Source of the DNA: Bog-756 sp963829235
GTDB taxonomy: Bacteria; Actinomycetota; Acidimicrobiia; Acidimicrobiales; RAAP-2
NCBI GenBank assembly: GCA_963829235.1
Contig: CAWHIF010000003.1
Coordinates: forward strand, 1,116,001-1,180,000
DNA length: 64,000 bases
Direction of reading: 5' to 3'
This document shows positions 16,760 to 25,926 of this stretch, one piece after another. A program made the translations under genes and the position numbers. The notes under the pieces were generated by a model. That model did no database searches and was not told where the DNA came from. It saw nothing but the letters and a program-made list of their open reading frames with translations. Each line of letters begins with the position of its first letter. The first letter of the stretch is position 1.

Positions 16760-18565
16760 TTACACCGCCGAGCCGACATCGCCCTCGTGCTGGTGGCGCA
16801 GGACCCGGAGGAGCTCCTCATAGGGGCCCAGCAGATAGGCCTCGTCACCGGGAGCGAACCGGGTACCCCGCCGCGGGGGGTGCTCGAGACGACCACCGTC
16901 GGCCGCCCGGCTGAGAGCGATCACCCGCGTCCGGGCCGGCAGGTCCTGCATGGCCAGGCCGTCGAGCCCGCGCCCAGGGTCCACGGTCAGTCGTCCGACC
17001 AGAAAGGGTTGCCCTCCCACGGTGAATGATCCGAGGATGTCGAGGCCGAGGGCGGCGCCCACGAACCGGGGGGCGGCCAGAGCCGACGTCGAGCGCACGT
17101 GGCGGAAGTCGAAGTGGTGCTCGACGGTGTGACCGAGGGCGCGGTCGAAGACCCTGAGCACGACCGGGACACGCACCCATCGGTCGCCGAGGAAGTCGCG
17201 GACGGCCAGGCCGGTCTCGATGTTGGTGAGGTCGTCGCTGGTCAGCACGGCCACAGCCGAGGCCGCATGCACGTTGGCATCCTCGAGCGTCTGACGTTGG
17301 GTGGAGTCGGCGATGAGCACCGGTACCCCACGGGCCCGGGCCTGGTTCAAGAATCGGTTGTTCTCGTTCCGCTCCACCACGACGACCTCACGACCCTCGG
17401 CCTGCAGTCCTTCGAGCACCCGGATGCCGACCGAGCCGAGCCCGATCACCACGACGTGGCCCTCGATTCCCACCAGGTGCTGGCGGCCGAGGGACTGCTC
17501 GATGCGCCACGAGACCAGGAGGTTGGTGATGAGGGCGAAGACGGTGGTGAGCAGCGTGGCCCCCATCACCATGAGGAAGATCCCGAAGATGAGGATGCCG
17601 GTGGACTGGCCGGAGAAGTAGAAGTCCCCGAAGCCCACCGTGGAGATGGTCTCGACGGTGAAGTAGAGGGCGACAAGAACGGACGGGTGGCCACCATGGG
17701 GGGCGCGGTAGGCGAGACGGAGGATGACCACCGACATCGCCACCAGCACGGCAGCGGCCCCCACCGCGAAACGGAGCGTGGTGTTGGCGTCCGAGCCCAC
17801 CACCCCGGCCATCCGCCGGACGAGCCCGGGCCGGGCCGACGACCTCGAACGCGGCCCCTGGCGACCGTCGTCGCTTCGCATCGCGATACCCGCCTCGCCC
17901 AGCTCCTCGGGGGTGCCGAGCACCGTAACCCGGTCCCCGATCGACACCACGTGATCGCGGCCCGGGCAGGCCACGGTGTCCGATCCGTCCGACGGCGCCA
18001 CGGCCACCGGGGCCAGGGACCCGAACAGCGCCCGCAACGATGCGTACCGCTCCACCGCGACTTCGGCGGTCATGAACCGGGTACCGGCCAGTTCGATCTG
18101 GAAGGAATCGCTGCCCAGGCAGGCTTCGACGATGGAGGGTGCGGCCAGGGCGGCCACGTCGAGGACGGTGCCGGGCCCGGTGACCTGGGAGACAGCCGCT
18201 CCCACGGCGGCATTGGCCAACTGCACGACGACCCGGATCTCGGGGCGCAGCTCGCTGACGAGGAGGGCGGTCTCGAGGGTCTGGACCTCGGTGCGCTCTG
18301 CACAGACGACGGCGCGGGCGGTCGACAACCCCGCCTCCTCGAGGACACCGCCGATCCTGGGGCTCCCCACGATGTAGGGGATGCCCCAGGCCTCGACCAC
18401 CCGGACCAGACGCTGTTCGGGCTCGTCGTCGACCACCACCACGTCCACCCCGGCCTGGTTGAGTTGTTCGACCATCCGCAAGCCGACGCCCTGGAGACCG
18501 CAGACGATCACATGGCCTTCCCGGGGCTGTCCGAGGGATGGGTCCATCTCGTTATGGTGCCCCAC
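16760..18565 (-). CDS. RCK-regulated potassium channel, RCK-channel-RCK architecture
   Basis: A protein of about 601 residues with an unusual order: an N-terminal Rossmann RCK domain (HVIVCGLQGVGLRMVEQL) and RCK_C, then a two-helix ion channel (RFAVGAAAVLVAMSVVIL; pore TISTVGFGDF with the K+ filter TVGFG; LIFGIFLMVMGATLLTTVF), then a second RCK_N (HVVVIGLGSVGIRVLEGL) and RCK_C. It should conduct K+ across the membrane under nucleotide or ion control from both cytoplasmic sides. The start is placed at GTG 18565 because AGGAGG lies 8 bp upstream; ATG 18571 and ATG 18547 are alternatives. Confidence 0.85.
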   Translation of the reverse strand: MGHHNEMDPSLGQPREGHVIVCGLQGVGLRMVEQLNQAGVDVVVVDDEPEQRLVRVVEAWGIPYIVGSPRIGGVLEEAGLSTARAVVCAERTEVQTLETALLVSELRPEIRVVVQLANAAVGAAVSQVTGPGTVLDVAALAAPSIVEACLGSDSFQIELAGTRFMTAEVAVERYASLRALFGSLAPVAVAPSDGSDTVACPGRDHVVSIGDRVTVLGTPEELGEAGIAMRSDDGRQGPRSRSSARPGLVRRMAGVVGSDANTTLRFAVGAAAVLVAMSVVILRLAYRAPHGGHPSVLVALYFTVETISTVGFGDFYFSGQSTGILIFGIFLMVMGATLLTTVFALITNLLVSWRIEQSLGRQHLVGIEGHVVVIGLGSVGIRVLEGLQAEGREVVVVERNENNRFLNQARARGVPVLIADSTQRQTLEDANVHAASAVAVLTSDDLTNIETGLAVRDFLGDRWVRVPVVLRVFDRALGHTVEHHFDFRHVRSTSALAAPRFVGAALGLDILGSFTVGGQPFLVGRLTVDPGRGLDGLAMQDLPARTRVIALSRAADGGRLEHPPRRGTRFAPGDEAYLLGPYEELLRVLRHQHEGDVGSAV

Positions 18566-18663
18566 CTGCATTTCCTCCTGATTGCCGGAGTGTTTCCGGC
18601 AGGTACCGGGTTTCAGGACGGCCCGAACGGCGGCACCGCCTCCGGACCCACCCAGGCACGAAG

Positions 18664-18702
18664 GGGAATACACGTTCGACTTATCTGTTGACCACTCAAC
18701 AG
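18664..18702 (+). promoter_or_regulatory. lon upstream region: SigR-like promoter and perfect palindrome
   Basis: GGGAAT (18664-18669) and GTT (18687-18689) are separated by 17 bp, one short of the SigR/SigH consensus spacing. Overlapping the GTT is a perfect inverted repeat CTGTTGA-CCAC-TCAACAG (18685-18702). It differs from the HspR/HAIR consensus. A stress-responsive promoter with an overlapping repressor site is inferred. Confidence 0.5.
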
Positions 18703-18730
18703 CACTCTGCTGGTGACTTTCGGAGGAACG

Positions 18731-21112
18731 ATGGACGAATTGACTGAGAACCTGCCACTTCTGCCCCTGACTTCAGGGGTGGTGCTCCCGGGCATGGTCT
18801 TCACCATGGCCTTGGAGTCGGACGAGGCGAAGGCGGCCGCCGAGGCGGCTGAGGCGGCAGGGGGCCATTTCGTGATCGTCCCCTTCATCGACGGGCGTTA
18901 CGCGTCGATCGGGGTGGTCTCCGAGGTCATGGAGGCCGGCGAGCTGCCCGGTGGGATGCCGGCCGTGGCCGTGCGGGGCATCGACCGGGCCCGGCTGGGC
19001 ACGGCGGTGCCCGGCACCGGACAGGCCCTCTGGGTCGAAGTCGAGCACATCGCCGAGGTCCCGGTGACCGAAGAGGCAACCGAACTGGCCCGCGAGTACC
19101 GGGCCGTGGTCGAGAACATCCTCCGGGGCAGGGGTGCGGGACGACTGGCCGAACGCCTGGCCGACGTGACCGATCCGGGCCGCGTGGCCGACATGTCCGG
19201 CTACTCTCCCGACCTGTCCCTGGCCCAGAAGGTCGAGGTCCTCGAGACCGTCGATATCGAGCAACGGCTGCGACTGGTCATCGCCTGGGCCCGCGAGGTC
19301 CTCGCCGATCTCACCCTGCGCGAGCGGATCAAGACAGACGTCGAAGAGGGCATGGAGAAGACCCAGCGCGAGTTCCTGCTGAGGCGCCAGCTCGAGTCGA
19401 TCCGCAAGGAGCTGGGACAGCTCGGGTCGGGCGACGAGAGTGCACCCGACGACTACCGCGGCCGTGTCGAGGGCAGGGACCTGCCCGAAGCCGTGCGCAA
19501 GGCGGTCGATCGCGAGATCGACAAGCTCGAGCGGATGAGCGAGCAGAATCCCGAGCACGGATGGATCCGGACCTGGCTGGATACGGTGCTCGAGCTGCCC
19601 TGGGGCGAGCAGTCCGAGGACCGGCTCGACGTGGTCGAAGCGTCGCGCATCCTCGACGAGGACCACGACGGTCTCCGCGATGTGAAGGATCGCATCCTCG
19701 AGCATCTGGCCGTGCGCAAGCTCCAGGCGGAGCGCGGCCTGGCTCCGGTCGGCGGGCGTGGCGCGGGTGCCATTCTGGCCCTCGTCGGCCCTCCCGGGGT
19801 AGGCAAGACATCGCTGGGCGAGTCGGTGGCCCGCGCCCTCGGGCGATCCTTCGTCCGGGTGGCGCTGGGCGGTGTCCGGGACGAAGCTGAGATCCGCGGC
19901 CACCGCCGGACCTACGTGGGTGCCCAGCCCGGCAGGCTGGTGCGCGCCCTGCGCGAGGCGGGGACGATGAACCCGGTGATCGTCCTCGACGAGGTGGACA
20001 AGCTCGGAGCCGACTATCGGGGAGATCCGTCCTCGGCCCTGCTCGAGGTCTTGGATCCGGCCCAGAACCACACCTTCCGCGACCACTACCTCGAGGTCGA
20101 GCTGGATCTGTCCAAGGTCCTGTTCATCGCCACCGCCAACATGGTCGACACCATTCCCGGGGCGCTGCTCGACCGGATGGAGATCATCCGTCTCGATGGC
20201 TACACCGAGGACGAGAAGGTGGCCATCGCGCGCCACCACCTGGTCGGTCGCCAACTCGATCGTGCCGCCCTGGGCGGCGACGAGGTCGTCATCACCGACG
20301 ACGCCCTTCGGGTCATCGTGGGTGACTACACCCGTGAAGCTGGTGTTCGCTCGCTCGAGCGCGAGCTCGGTCGGCTCCTGCGCAAGGTCGCCGCTCGCAT
20401 CGCTTCGGACGGCGCCGGGTCGGGGTCGCCCCTGACGGTCGACGCCGACGATGTCCGCGAGTGGCTCGGCCGCCCGCGGTTCTTCTTCGAGGCGGCGGAC
20501 CGGACCGCTGTCCCCGGCGTGGCCACCGGGCTGGCCGTCACCGGAACCGGTGGCGACGTGCTCTATGTGGAGGCGACCATGATGGACGGACCGGAGGGTC
20601 TGACCCTGACCGGGCAACTTGGCGACGTCATGAAGGAGTCGGCGGAGATCGCCCTCTCCTATGTGCGCTCGCACGCGTCGGAGTTGGGCATCGACCCGGC
20701 GGTGTTCGCCGGCAAGCGGTTCCACGTCCACGTCCCCGCCGGGGCCATCCCGAAGGACGGGCCCTCTGCGGGGGTCACGATGACCACCGCGCTGGTGAGC
20801 CTGCTCCGCGGCGTGCCGGTCAGATCGGTGCTGGGTATGACCGGTGAGGTCACCCTGCAGGGCAGGGTTCTTCCCATCGGCGGGGTTCGCCAGAAGGTTC
20901 TCGCCGCCCACCGGGCCGGGTTGACGAACGTCGTGCTTCCGGTCCGCAACGGGCCCGATCTCGAGGACGTTCCCGAGGCAGTGCGCGAAGAGATGACCTT
21001 CCAACTGGCGTCGGACATCGGCGAGGTGCTCGATGCCGCGCTGTCGGACGAGGGCGCGGGGGCGGAGCGGAGTCCGGATACCACTCCGGACACCGGCCAG
21101 GTCGCCGCCTGA
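18731..21112 (+). CDS. lon: ATP-dependent protease Lon
   Basis: A 793-residue LonA protease. The N-terminal substrate-binding domain starts LPLLPLTSGVVLPGM; a coiled segment includes RQLESIRKELGQLG; the AAA+ module has Walker A VGPPGVGKTSLGE and Walker B PVIVLDEVDKLG; the protease domain holds the catalytic Ser in PKDGPSAGVTM and Lys in the GGVRQKVLAAHRAG region. It degrades misfolded and regulatory proteins in the cytoplasm. The ATG at 18731 has GGAGG just upstream. Its regulation is probably heat- or thiol-stress-linked given the upstream elements. Confidence 0.96.
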   Translation: MDELTENLPLLPLTSGVVLPGMVFTMALESDEAKAAAEAAEAAGGHFVIVPFIDGRYASIGVVSEVMEAGELPGGMPAVAVRGIDRARLGTAVPGTGQALWVEVEHIAEVPVTEEATELAREYRAVVENILRGRGAGRLAERLADVTDPGRVADMSGYSPDLSLAQKVEVLETVDIEQRLRLVIAWAREVLADLTLRERIKTDVEEGMEKTQREFLLRRQLESIRKELGQLGSGDESAPDDYRGRVEGRDLPEAVRKAVDREIDKLERMSEQNPEHGWIRTWLDTVLELPWGEQSEDRLDVVEASRILDEDHDGLRDVKDRILEHLAVRKLQAERGLAPVGGRGAGAILALVGPPGVGKTSLGESVARALGRSFVRVALGGVRDEAEIRGHRRTYVGAQPGRLVRALREAGTMNPVIVLDEVDKLGADYRGDPSSALLEVLDPAQNHTFRDHYLEVELDLSKVLFIATANMVDTIPGALLDRMEIIRLDGYTEDEKVAIARHHLVGRQLDRAALGGDEVVITDDALRVIVGDYTREAGVRSLERELGRLLRKVAARIASDGAGSGSPLTVDADDVREWLGRPRFFFEAADRTAVPGVATGLAVTGTGGDVLYVEATMMDGPEGLTLTGQLGDVMKESAEIALSYVRSHASELGIDPAVFAGKRFHVHVPAGAIPKDGPSAGVTMTTALVSLLRGVPVRSVLGMTGEVTLQGRVLPIGGVRQKVLAAHRAGLTNVVLPVRNGPDLEDVPEAVREEMTFQLASDIGEVLDAALSDEGAGAERSPDTTPDTGQVAA

Positions 21113-21115
21113 GGG

Positions 21116-22036
21116 TCAGTCTCCGGCGAAGAAACGGCTGAGGACGCGGGCCAGCTCGACGGGCTGGTCCCCTTGGATGCTGTGGCCCGCGCCCTCAACC
21201 GTGACCACCAGGTCGGTCGGTCGGCGCCGACGGAACTCTGCTTCGTCGGCGTCGTCGACCACGGGCGAGAGCTTGCCGCGAGCCAGCAGCACCGGCACGG
21301 CGATGTGCTCGAGGTCGTCCCAGAGGGAGCCGAAATCGAGCGAGTCCACGTGGAGCCCGGTGCCGGAAGACGGCCGACCCAGTTGGTGGCGCCAGGTCCA
21401 TGACCCGTCCTCGCGCTGTACCGCGTTGTGGAGCACCCCCCGTCGTAGCGACGACTCGGATCGGGTGGGGTTGAACTGGATGGTGCGTTCAAGGATCTCG
21501 TCGAACGAGGCGAACGACTCCGGGCCGGCAAGAAAGGCGGCGATGTCGGAGCTCTTGTCGTGATCGACCCCGGGGGTGATGTCCACCAGTGCCAGTCGCC
21601 TGACCGAGCCGGGATGCCGGGCGGCCAGTGCAATGGCGGTCATACCTCCGAGCGACATGCCCACCACCATGCCCGCGTCAGGGGCCAGTCGGGCCATGGT
21701 CGCGGCCACGTCCTCGGCCATGGCCCCCGTGTCCAGGGCGCGTCCGTCCCCAGGCCAGTCGGAGTGTCCGTGCCCGGGTAGGTCGATGGCCACCAGGGGC
21801 ACGTCGAGGGCGAGGGCCACCGTGTCCCAGGTGTGGGCGTTCTGACCTCCGCCGTGCAGAAACACCATCTCGGGCGGTTCGGATCCCCACACCAGGGCGC
21901 TCACCTTCCGGCCGCTGTCCATCTCGACGAACTCACGGCGCACGGTCGGCGGGCCCGACCAAGGAAGACCGGCCTCGGTGGCATTCTCCTCGAACAGCGA
22001 GAACTCGTCGTAGTGCCCGCCGGCCGGTCCACTCAT
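21116..22036 (-). CDS. alpha/beta hydrolase
   Basis: A 306-residue alpha/beta-fold hydrolase with the oxyanion HGGG (VFLHGGGQNAHTWD), nucleophile elbow GMSLGGM (Ser), acid in the LARGKLSPVVDDADE region and the final catalytic His in VEGAGHSIQGDQP. Substrate class (ester, lactone) is unknown. Its ATG overlaps the stop of the upstream F420-type oxidoreductase (ATGA), so the two are co-translated and may act in one catabolic step. Confidence 0.85.
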   Translation of the reverse strand: MSGPAGGHYDEFSLFEENATEAGLPWSGPPTVRREFVEMDSGRKVSALVWGSEPPEMVFLHGGGQNAHTWDTVALALDVPLVAIDLPGHGHSDWPGDGRALDTGAMAEDVAATMARLAPDAGMVVGMSLGGMTAIALAARHPGSVRRLALVDITPGVDHDKSSDIAAFLAGPESFASFDEILERTIQFNPTRSESSLRRGVLHNAVQREDGSWTWRHQLGRPSSGTGLHVDSLDFGSLWDDLEHIAVPVLLARGKLSPVVDDADEAEFRRRRPTDLVVTVEGAGHSIQGDQPVELARVLSRFFAGD

Positions 22037-23103
22037 GGCGTCCCACCGTTCGTCGCCGCTCTGTTCGTCGCCGCTCCGTTCGTCGCCGTCCCGTTCGGGG
22101 CACCGGCCAGCATGTCAACCAGTTCGCCCAGCGTCTCTTCGGAGACGCCGGAAGGAGTGTAGAAGCCCACCCGGTCGACCTGACCGCCGAACCGGTCGGC
22201 GACGAGTGAGGCAACCTCCTTCGGGGACCCGACGGCGGAGAGCGTGGTGAGCATGGTGTCGTCGATCATGTGCGGCATCTCCTCCCAGCGACCCGACTTG
22301 GAGAGCTTATTGAGTTCCGGCTGCAGGTCCTCCCACCCCTCCACCTCGAGCACCGGCCGGTAGGCGGGTGTGGATGCGTAGAACGCGAGAAGCCAACGGC
22401 CGGCCAGCCGGGCGGCTTCGATCTCCACGTCGTTGCGGCCACAGCACACGATGACCTCCCCGGTCACGGTCAGGTCCGTTCTCGATCGACCGGCGCGCGC
22501 CAGGCCCTCTTCGATGGCCGGGAGCGTGCGCTGGCGGAAATGGCTGGCGGTGTTGAATGGCATGACCAGCAGACCGTCGGCAACTTCGGCCGCCAGGCGC
22601 ACCATCTGAGGCCCCAGTCCGCCGATGGCGATAGGCGGCATGCCGAAGGGATGAGGGCCGGGGTTGAACGTGGGAGGCATCAACGTGTGGGAGGTGAACT
22701 CTCCACGGAAGTCGAGTTGATCACCCGACTGCCAGGTGGCGAAGATGGCCCGGAGGGCCGCCACCAGTTCGCGCATGCGGGCGATCGGGCGATCGAACGC
22801 GGCGCCGTAACGTTTTTCCACCTGGGCTCGGATCTGGGAGCCGAGCCCGAGGGTGAACCGCCCCTTCGACAGCAATTGGAGATCGTACGCCTGGTGGGCG
22901 AGTTGCACGGGGTTGCGGGGGAAGGCGATGGCCACGTTGGTGGCCAGCTCGAGGGTCGTGGTCGATACTGCGGCCAGGACAAGGGGAGTGAACACATCGT
23001 GGGGCCCCTCGAAGGTGAATGCCCCGTCCACCCCGAGCTCTTCGAGGCGGCGCGCGTGCTCGCCGGCATCTTCGAGGCCGGGGAGCATCGTCTCGAATTT
23101 CAT
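22033..23103 (-). CDS. LLM-class F420-dependent oxidoreductase
   Basis: A 356-residue luciferase-like TIM-barrel enzyme of the F420-using branch: MKFETMLPGLEDAGEHARR at the start, TTTLELATNVAIAFPRNP, GRFTLGLGSQIRAQVEKRYG, and IGGLGPQMVRLAAEVADG. It probably reduces or oxidises an organic substrate with coenzyme F420. The upstream open frame lacks family similarity, so ATG 23103 is the start. The last 20 residues are a low-complexity Asn-Gly-Ala-Thr run encoded by a short DNA repeat (22048-22098) and look like a recent extension. Confidence 0.85.
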   Translation of the reverse strand: MKFETMLPGLEDAGEHARRLEELGVDGAFTFEGPHDVFTPLVLAAVSTTTLELATNVAIAFPRNPVQLAHQAYDLQLLSKGRFTLGLGSQIRAQVEKRYGAAFDRPIARMRELVAALRAIFATWQSGDQLDFRGEFTSHTLMPPTFNPGPHPFGMPPIAIGGLGPQMVRLAAEVADGLLVMPFNTASHFRQRTLPAIEEGLARAGRSRTDLTVTGEVIVCCGRNDVEIEAARLAGRWLLAFYASTPAYRPVLEVEGWEDLQPELNKLSKSGRWEEMPHMIDDTMLTTLSAVGSPKEVASLVADRFGGQVDRVGFYTPSGVSEETLGELVDMLAGAPNGTATNGAATNRAATNGGTP

Positions 23104-23386
23104 CGGCTCTCCGATCCGCCCACGACTGCCGACCCCAGACGTTGGTCCCATCCCCCGAGCTCGGTCATCGGAACATGCTCCCACCCGGAGGACCCGGTTG
23201 CTCCGGATGCCGGGCCGCGGCCGGCTGCCCCCTTGTCGTCGGGCTCGGGTGGCACACTGGACCCATGGCCCCCGTTCTCTGCGCGCCGGGCGGGATCGCC
23301 ATCGCAACGGGCCCGCAGGACTCGACCGTGTCAGGGCCCAATCCGAGCCACGGGACGACGACCGGCCTGGCCGGCCCTCCAGTCAG

Positions 23387-24202
23387 ATGAGCGGAGAGCG
23401 GTGCCCGGTGTCCCTGACGCTGGCCACTTTCAACATCCATCTCGGCGTCGACGGCTGGGGGAGGCCCTTCGACGTTGTCAGGGAGTGCCGGAACCTCGGT
23501 GCCGACCTGCTCATCATGCAGGAGTCGTGGGCACCGGATGACGGTGGGCCGAGCACGGCCACGGTGGTCGCCGATCAACTGGGCTACTCCGTCGTGGCTG
23601 AAGTCGGCCTGGCCCACGGTCGTCTCTTCGATCCGCACATGACCGACTCTGCCCGCTGGGGACCACCGATCGGACCCTGGCGAACCTCGTTCCGGCTCGA
23701 TGACGAGCACTGGCGACTGAGTTCCGACCGGCCCGGCTCCAGATACGTCGACGGTACGTGGGGGCTGGCCATGCTGTCGCGACTGCCGGTTCAGCGATCC
23801 ATGGTCATTCCGCTGAAGAAGCTTCGCCGCGATGCGGCGCGCCGGGTCGTGATCGGATGCAACATCGAACTGGACGGTGGGCTGCTCGACGTGTTCGGGA
23901 CCCACATGTCCCACATCACCCACGGCTCCCACGCCCAGTACCGCCTCCTGAGCAAGCTGCTTCCCCCACCGACCAGCGCCTCGGTGCTGGCCGGAGACAT
24001 GAATCTCTGGGGCCCGCCGGTCAACTCCTACCTCAGAGGATGGCGACGGGCGGTCACCGTCCGCACCTGGCCGGCGTACCGTCCTCACAGCCAGCTCGAC
24101 CACGTGCTGATTACCCCTCCTGTCTCGGTGCTCGAAGCCCGGGCGGGAGCATTTGCCGGATCCGACCACCTGCCGGTGGTGGTCACCCTGTCCCTGGCCT
24201 GA
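23387..24202 (+). CDS. endonuclease/exonuclease/phosphatase-family protein
   Basis: About 271 residues with the EEP metal-dependent core: LATFNIHLGVDGW, LIMQESW (metal Glu), GTHMSH, AGDMNLWG (Asp/Asn pair) and the terminal SDHLPVVV (Asp-His). It hydrolyses phosphodiester or phosphomonoester bonds; substrate (DNA, lipid head group, phosphoinositide) cannot be told. Starts at ATG 23387 or GTG 23408, neither with a strong ribosome-binding site. It is divergent from the F420-type gene with about 280 bp between them that hold no recognised gene. Confidence 0.75.
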   Translation: MSGERCPVSLTLATFNIHLGVDGWGRPFDVVRECRNLGADLLIMQESWAPDDGGPSTATVVADQLGYSVVAEVGLAHGRLFDPHMTDSARWGPPIGPWRTSFRLDDEHWRLSSDRPGSRYVDGTWGLAMLSRLPVQRSMVIPLKKLRRDAARRVVIGCNIELDGGLLDVFGTHMSHITHGSHAQYRLLSKLLPPPTSASVLAGDMNLWGPPVNSYLRGWRRAVTVRTWPAYRPHSQLDHVLITPPVSVLEARAGAFAGSDHLPVVVTLSLA

Positions 24203-24242
24203 GGTCGAGAATCCCGACTGGCTGCGAGGTAACGTCCACCCC

Positions 24243-25031
24243 GTGGCCGATGCACTGGCAGGATTCGAGAAGGGGTCATTCTCCGCTGACGGCAAGGAGC
24301 GGGTGGTCTACCGGGCCGGGTCCGGCCCGGCCGTCATCGTGATCAGTGAGATGCCGGGCATCACCCCGGCGGTTGCCACCTTCGGGCGCACTGTGGTCGA
24401 CGCCGGATTCACGGCGGTGATGCCCCACCTGTTCGGCGACGACGGCCGGGTGGCCACCCCCGGGTACGTCCTCTCCTCCCTCACCCGCGCCTGTATCAGC
24501 CGCGAGTTCACCGTGTTGGCCCAGGGAAAGACGAGCCCGGTCATCAGCTGGCTTCGCACCCTGGCCGCCGCGGAGCACGCAACATGCGGTGGGCCCGGAG
24601 TCGGCGCGGTGGGCATGTGCTTCACCGGGGGGTTCGCTCTGGGGATGATGGTGGACGACGTGGTACTGGCCCCTGTGCTCAGCCAGCCCTCCCTTCCGTT
24701 TCCCGTGACCAAGTCCCTCCGGCGCGACATCGGCCTCTCAGCGGCCGACACGACCCGCGTGCAAGAACGGGCTGCGGCCGGTACGTGCGTGCTCGGGCTC
24801 CGATTCACCGGTGACAAGTTCAGCCCGCCCGAGCGGTTCGAGCACCTCCGCGAGCTCCTCGGCGATTCCTTCGTGGCCATCGAGCTCGACTCGTCGACGG
24901 GAAATCCGCACGGCCACAAGAAGACCGCCCACTCGGTGCTCACCGACGATCTCGATGACCGGCCCGGGACGCCTACCCGCGCTGCGCTCGACCAGGTTCT
25001 CGACTTTTTCCGGACACAGCTGCTCGGGTGA
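24243..25031 (+). CDS. dienelactone hydrolase-family protein
   Basis: A 262-residue alpha/beta hydrolase of the DLH type. The nucleophile is Cys in GAVGMCFTGGFAL, with conserved SEMPGITP near the N-terminus, and the triad is completed around TGDKFSPPERF (Asp) and NPHGHKKTAHS (His). Family members open enol-lactones in aromatic degradation. GTG start at 24243, 40 bp after the EEP gene. Its stop overlaps the next gene's GTG, so 24243-25915 is an operon. Confidence 0.85.
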   Translation: MADALAGFEKGSFSADGKERVVYRAGSGPAVIVISEMPGITPAVATFGRTVVDAGFTAVMPHLFGDDGRVATPGYVLSSLTRACISREFTVLAQGKTSPVISWLRTLAAAEHATCGGPGVGAVGMCFTGGFALGMMVDDVVLAPVLSQPSLPFPVTKSLRRDIGLSAADTTRVQERAAAGTCVLGLRFTGDKFSPPERFEHLRELLGDSFVAIELDSSTGNPHGHKKTAHSVLTDDLDDRPGTPTRAALDQVLDFFRTQLLG

Positions 25032-25915
25032 GCCGGACGGCCGAGTCGTGGAGGGCCCGGGGGCACTACCTGACCTTGTGCGGTCATCGGATCTTCACGG
25101 TCGATGTGCCGGCAGTCGGCACCGAGGTGCACGCACCGTTGCTCATCCTCCATGGGTTCCCGACATCGTCATTCGATTTCCACGGCATCGTCGACCGGCT
25201 GGCGGAGGACCGCCGAGTACTGCTGTTCGACATGCTCGGCTACGGCTTGTCCGACAAGCCGGACCGGATCTACCGTTTCGCGACCCAAGCGGACATCGCG
25301 GTGGCCTTTCTCGATGCCGTCGGGGTGAACCACCTGTCGTTGCTGACCCACGACATCGGCGACACGGTGGGCGGGGAGCTCCTGGCCCGCAATCTCGAGG
25401 GCAACTGGGACGTCGAGATTGCCGGGCGGATACTCAGCAATGGGAGCATCTATTTCGGGCTCACCCAATTCAGTGCCGGGCAGCTCTTCCTCCTGGGTCT
25501 TCCCGATCAACGGCTACCTGTAGATGCTCCGCTCGACCAGGCCACCGTGATGGCGGGCGTGACGGCCACGTTCAGTCCTGCGTACGTGGTCGGCGAAGAC
25601 GAGATTGCCGGTCAGTGGGAGATGATCTCCCACCTGGACGGACAACTGCTGCTCCCCCGCCTCATCCGGTACGTCGAGGAGCGGAAGCACGGCGAGCCAC
25701 GCTTCACCGGAGCCATCGAGCGCCACCCCTCTCCTCTTGTGGTGATCTGGGGTCAGGACGACCCCATCGCCGTACCGTCCATGACCGATCGCCTGCGTTC
25801 GGCGCGACCCGACATCCGGCTCCACCTGTTGGAGCGGGTCGGCCACTACCCCATGGTCGAAGCCCCAGGTCGCTTCCTCGATGCCATCCTCGGGACCGGC
25901 CCCTCGACCGGTTGA
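25028..25915 (+). CDS. alpha/beta hydrolase, haloalkane dehalogenase/epoxide hydrolase-like
   Basis: A 295-residue alpha/beta hydrolase. HGFPTSSFDFHGIVDRL gives the HGxP oxyanion loop, and the nucleophile elbow LLTHDIGDTVGGELL places an Asp where haloalkane dehalogenases and epoxide hydrolases have one. A cap domain follows, then VIWGQDDPIAVP and the catalytic His in RVGHYPMVEAP. The HDxGD motif also resembles the MEST group of unknown function. Probable C-O or C-halogen bond hydrolysis. Overlaps the upstream stop (GTGA). Confidence 0.8.
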   Translation: MSRTAESWRARGHYLTLCGHRIFTVDVPAVGTEVHAPLLILHGFPTSSFDFHGIVDRLAEDRRVLLFDMLGYGLSDKPDRIYRFATQADIAVAFLDAVGVNHLSLLTHDIGDTVGGELLARNLEGNWDVEIAGRILSNGSIYFGLTQFSAGQLFLLGLPDQRLPVDAPLDQATVMAGVTATFSPAYVVGEDEIAGQWEMISHLDGQLLLPRLIRYVEERKHGEPRFTGAIERHPSPLVVIWGQDDPIAVPSMTDRLRSARPDIRLHLLERVGHYPMVEAPGRFLDAILGTGPSTG

Positions 25916-25926
25916 ACCATCCGTCG

